The notes beneath the pieces are model-generated. The model was not told the origin of the DNA. It was given only the letters and a program-made list of their open reading frames with translations, and searched no databases. Positions 60,148 to 64,000 of a stretch of DNA of 64,000 bases are shown one piece after another; within the stretch, counting starts at the first letter, position 1; the number at the start of each line of letters is the position of its first letter. The translations under genes were made by a program, and so were the position numbers. Location: the NCBI GenBank assembly GCA_022575985.1, contig JAKSXM010000007.1:23872501-23936500 (forward strand), given 5' to 3'. The DNA comes from Anagrus nilaparvatae (Eukaryota; Arthropoda; Insecta; Hymenoptera; Mymaridae).

Positions 60148-61744
60148 ATGGCTGGTGCCATGCTTTTCGAGCGAGCCCAGGCAGTGTCTATGACAAATAG
60201 AAGCGAAGGTATAAATCTTTTAAACGAAATAGTTTCCGATCCAAATATTGGAGTCGGTGGAGATGATGAAGAAAGCATACGCGTTAAAGAACAAGGAATT
60301 CTTCAATTGGGTGAATTGTACAAGAAAGAAGGTAAAGCCAAAGAATTGGCTGACTTAATTAAAGCAACAAGGCCTTTTTTGAGTCTAATTAGCAAAGCTA
60401 AGGCTGCAAAGCTTGTTAGATCTCTTGTTGATTTCTTTTTGGACCTTGAAGCTGGTATTGGAATAGAAGTAAGATTTTATTTAATAAATATTCATATCTT
60501 TTCATTTTATACATTTTCATTAATTTCATTACCTATTCATATTTCAATAAATAATTCTTATTTATCTATGTTAGGCAAAGAATGCTTGTTTCCACATTTT
60601 AATTTTGAAAAATTCCAAATGAATTACAATGAAATAAAGTATATATTTATAAATGATTATTTAGGTACAATTATGCAAAGAATGTATAGAATGGGCAAAA
60701 GAAGAACGTCGTACATTTCTACGGCAAAGTTTAGAGGCAAGGCTAATTGCGCTTTACTTCGATACTGGAATGTATGCAGAAGCCCTTCAATTAGGATCTG
60801 CATTATTAAAAGAATTAAAAAAATTAGATGATAAACAATTATTGGTTGAGGTGCAATTATTAGAAAGTAAAACTTATCATGCGCTTGGAAATTTAGCTAA
60901 AGCAAGAGCTGCATTAACCAGTGCAAGAACAACAGCAAATGCTATTTATTGTCCGCCAAAAATGCAAGCCGCTCTTGAATTGCAATCTGGTATACTACAT
61001 GCCGCTGATGAACGAGACTTCAAGACTGCTTATTCCTATTTTTATGAAGCTTTTGAAGGGTAATTAAAATAATTAAGTTTTAATATTTTTAACTTGATTT
61101 AATTTCACCCAATTTATTTTAGCTATGACAGCGTTGACAGTCCTAAAGGTCTCACTGCCCTAAAATATATGTTACTGTCAAAAATTATGCTTCGTACACC
61201 GGAAGATGTTCAAACCATTATGTCTGGAAAACTTGCAGTTAAATATGCTGGAAGAGATTTAGACGCAATGAAAGCTGTTGCCGAAGCAAGTCATCGCCGT
61301 TCTCTTGCTGATTTTGAAGCTGCCGTAAAAAAATATCATCAAGAATTAAAAGAAGATGTTATCGTTCGTGCTCATCTTGACTCTTTATATGACACAATGT
61401 TGGAACAAAATCTTTGCAGGATTGTTGAACCATACTCAAGAGTGCAGGTAAATATGATTTTTAAGTTGAAAGTATCTACTTTAAAAAAGGATAATAATTC
61501 ATATGAATTGTAGGTGGGTCATATAGCTTCCTGTATATCACTGAGTATTCCCCAAGTGGAAAAAAAATTATCTCAAATGATATTGGATAAGAAACTGAAA
61601 GGAGTTCTGGATCAAGGAGAAGGAGTTTTAATTGTTTTTGAAGATACTCCAAGAGATAAAACCTATGAAATTGCATTGGAAACTGTACACAGCATGGGAA
61701 AGGTTGTAGACACACTTTATCAGAAGGCCAAGAAGCTTACCTAG
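60148..61744 (+). CDS. Rpn6: Rpn6 / PSMD11, 26S proteasome lid subunit, complete, 4 exons
   Basis: This PCI-domain subunit of the 19S regulatory particle lid clamps the lid to the 20S core and the ATPase ring. Exons: 60148-60468, 60665-61059, 61123-61447 and 61514-61744. They give 1272 nt in one frame, 423 aa, against about 422 in vertebrates. The N-terminal TPR-like solenoid (residues 1 to about 240) includes [40 protein letters not shown] and [20 protein letters not shown]. The C-terminal PCI domain includes [35 protein letters not shown] and [20 protein letters not shown], ending in [13 protein letters not shown]. The second exon starts after TTATTTAG, inside what otherwise reads through as one long open frame across intron 1 in another phase. 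All phases agree. The gene is transcribed in the same direction as Swip-1, 2.9 kb after its stop. Confidence 0.96.
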
Positions 61745-62460
61745 CCTTATTTTGTTTAATAATTTATGAAAATTAATAACAAATTATTATAATTAATTCC
61801 ATTAACATTATATCCATTAAAAAAAACAAAAAAAAAAACAAAAAAAAAACAAAAAAAAACAAAAAAAAGGCTAATAATGTCTTTTTTGTAACATTATTTT
61901 TTGTAAATTGTAATACTTTTGCCATTTAAAATCAGTTAATTATTTAATATACTGTACTTAAAATGGAAAAGTTAAAATAACACAACTAAAACTAGCTATT
62001 GAATCAAAGAGAGAAAATATGCAGTTAAAAAAAAAATTTATTGTAAAAATAATTTTGTTTTTTTAAAATATTATATATTTTTTGCTTTTTTGAGATTTGA
62101 TAAATAATTTAAATAAAATGAATCATTAAAAAAAAGAGACGATTTTCATGAAATTTTTTTACAAAGGTATATCCAATTTTTTGATTTTAATCATATTTGT
62201 ATAGCCAAATATCTTATTAATTTCTTTTTTAATTAAGTAAATAAACTGAAATCAGCAAATATACTCATACATAAAAAATTAACAGTCTTTTTAACAATTA
62301 TTTTTATATCATTGAATGAATTATAGTTTAATTAAATAAATGAATTTTAACCAAATAAATACTTAGTAATTTATTAATTCACTTCAATTTGATGTATATA
62401 TTATACCTAAAATTAATTAGTACTCCAAAATAAATACTGATTTCTTTATTCAATTTATCC
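61745..62460 (+). other. Rpn6 3' UTR and A-rich run
   Basis: Follows the TAG. At 61817-61868 there is a striking run of five AAAAAAAAAC-type units. AATAAA-like hexamers follow; the poly(A) site cannot be fixed. Confidence 0.45.
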
Positions 62461-64000
62461 CTAATATTTAAATGTTTAAAACAATTGAATTGGCTCACTA
62501 TAGTGGTTTTTTGTTTTCAAAATTATCAATTCTGAGTAAATCAAGATGAAAACAAAATTATAAAAAGTAATGATTATACAAATTATAAATTAACTTGTCT
62601 TTGAAAAAGACAATAAAGCTCATATTTTTTTTTATAAAAAAATATATATTTATGTTGATATCATTTGTTGACTGTCTAATTTCCGAGCTCACTGAAGTTA
62701 TTCGTGTAACTATTCTGAGACACCGTGTAAATGTAATAATTCACAAGATTTTTTGTCTCTTTCTTTCTTATATTAAATTTTGCAATATTGTTTCCTTGAT
62801 AAGTTTTTTAAGTTTTTCATTCTTTTCTCATACATATAGTTTGCTCATTCGCTGATTCAGGTTTTCTAAACTTTTTATATTCAGTCAAGTGTTTTAATTG
62901 TTGTCGCTCTATTGTATATATAATCTTTGATTATTCCTATATTATTTTATAAAAATGAACTTAATGAAAAGAGGTCATAACTTTACTTTATTGCAACAAA
63001 TTATTTTATACATTTTATAGAAAATGAAAAATTATTAAAAAAACCAACAATTTTACGCGCGTGTGCAAGTCCTTGAAAGAAGAGATAAATTTTAGTCTTC
63101 GTACTTGTGATTTTTCGGCTGCTGACGACAGAAACGTCTATTGCATTGGTGTTTTGGAGTTTTATTTTTGTGTAAAACCATAATATAATCTTTGAGGAGG
63201 TCTTTAAAACAACCAAAAGTAAAAATGTGGAGAGAAAAAAGTTTATATGTGCATATTGCAAAATAAACATTAGTGACGCTTAAATACGAAGGGATATTTC
63301 AAGCGAAAATAAGAAAAAGTAAGTGAAATATTTTAAATTAGGGTTTTACGTGAAACTTGATCATACACGTAAAAAAACTTGTCATTTTCATAATTTTTGA
63401 TTATAAGAATACACATGCGTGCATGTAACTTTATTTAATTTCTTTTTTTTATCATAATTTCGATTTTCATTGAAGGGTTCGATGCACCTTAACCTAATTT
63501 CCTGTTTATATTTTATGGATAAGGTAGTAGAGGGGGGGGGGCGTATTCAAAGGGCTCTCAAAAGTGTCTCAAGGCATTCAAGGCTCTTTTTTTTTAAATA
63601 AGTCTTGATTTTGGAAAATTTTAATAAATCATGGTCTTGAAAATATGAGCTGAGACAATATGCTTTATCAAATACATTAACTATTCAAGAACTTTATTCG
63701 ATAAGAAACGTGTCTTCTCTCTCTTTGTTTTTGCATTATCGCTGTTTATTATTTTTCTATCTGTATCGTTTTTAACGTCATGGGACAGTTGTATTATTAT
63801 AATGTCTTATAATAAAGTAATATATATATATTAATAATACAAATGTTTACAAAAGAGTGCATGAGTCATTAACAACAGCTTTGAGCAGGCTCTACAATAC
63901 TACAATGCATTACTATATATAGATGTATAGTTGTGAAGTTGATATACAATAAAAGAAATTTAATTGATTTTTTCCAGCATTACCTATATAATTATTTAAT
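62461..64000. other. intergenic, no supported gene
   Basis: A+T-rich. A G-run of ten (about 63531-63541) and a TATATATATATTAATAAT patch (about 63821-63838) are the only simple features. The minus frame 63001-63270 and plus frame 62595-62855 have low-complexity compositions and no family features. The G+C-richer patch at 63050-63150 could be the promoter of a gene beyond the window, but nothing supports it. Confidence 0.4.

Noticed and set aside
60469..60664. Read-through of Rpn6 exon 1 into a 227-codon product
   Set aside because: The extra segment loses family similarity at the GTAAGA donor; the spliced frame restores the full conserved Rpn6 protein.
61476..61715. 79-codon minus-strand frame
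   Set aside because: Antisense shadow of Rpn6 exon 4.
62595..62855. 86-codon plus-strand frame with hydrophobic stretches
   Set aside because: The hydrophobicity comes from T-runs; there is no recognisable family and it starts in low-complexity sequence.
63001..63270. 89-codon minus-strand frame
   Set aside because: Composition is that of translated A+T-rich DNA (F, L, K, I runs); no motif, splice context or promoter supports it.

Overview
The window is eukaryotic, strongly A+T-rich DNA with canonical GT-AG introns. Its four conserved protein genes read best as insect orthologues. The tRNA-headed SINE and the types of non-LTR element would fit a hymenopteran such as a parasitoid wasp, but that placement is a guess.

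Layout: (1) 1-4199, plus strand: the C-terminal half of Iml1/DEPDC5, a GATOR1 subunit, continuing from outside the window. (2) 4818-7430, minus strand: a complete eight-exon RacGAP50C/MgcRacGAP gene (616 aa), converging on Iml1. (3) 7431-8821: an intergenic region shared head to head by RacGAP50C and Swip-1, holding both promoters. (4) 8822-57241, plus strand: Swip-1/EFHD2, an EF-hand actin regulator. It has only 196 codons of protein but spans 48.4 kb, because intron 1 is 41.4 kb long. (5) 60148-61744, plus strand: the complete four-exon 26S proteasome lid gene Rpn6/PSMD11 (423 aa). (6) About 62-64 kb: no supported gene. The four genes are housekeeping genes (nutrient signalling, cytokinesis, actin regulation, proteolysis); nothing suggests a shared pathway or operon-like unit.

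The striking content lies in Swip-1 intron 1. A 15.67-kb segment (15107-30777) has matching inverted termini flanked by a perfect 8-bp direct repeat (ATAGTAAT), so it looks like one transposed unit. It is built as a giant fold-back: unique arm, then a satellite of about 53 bp in forward orientation, then a centre, then the same satellite in reverse, then the inverted arm. Its left arm is split by a second fold-back of 9.28 kb (15772-25052) with its own inverted termini and a TA target duplication. The other arm of the outer element preserves the unoccupied site, so the nesting can be read directly. The inner element also carries forward and reversed arrays of the same satellite family, but of a different subtype (CTAG core inside, GTAG core in the outer arrays). 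No transposase was seen in either.

The rest of the intron is a graveyard of nested mobile DNA: two jockey/CR1-like retrotransposons, one inside the other; an 83-bp TTAA-flanked mini-element whose removal restores a reverse-transcriptase frame; a Tigger/pogo remnant inside a hairpin MITE and itself hit by two further repeats; an almost perfectly palindromic AAGCTTA-rich MITE next to a 489-bp fold-back; an endonuclease-RT fragment; a SINE; and several short TIR elements. Exon boundaries were worked out by eye from reading frame, splice consensus and remembered family sequence. Repeat boundaries given as approximate are so.
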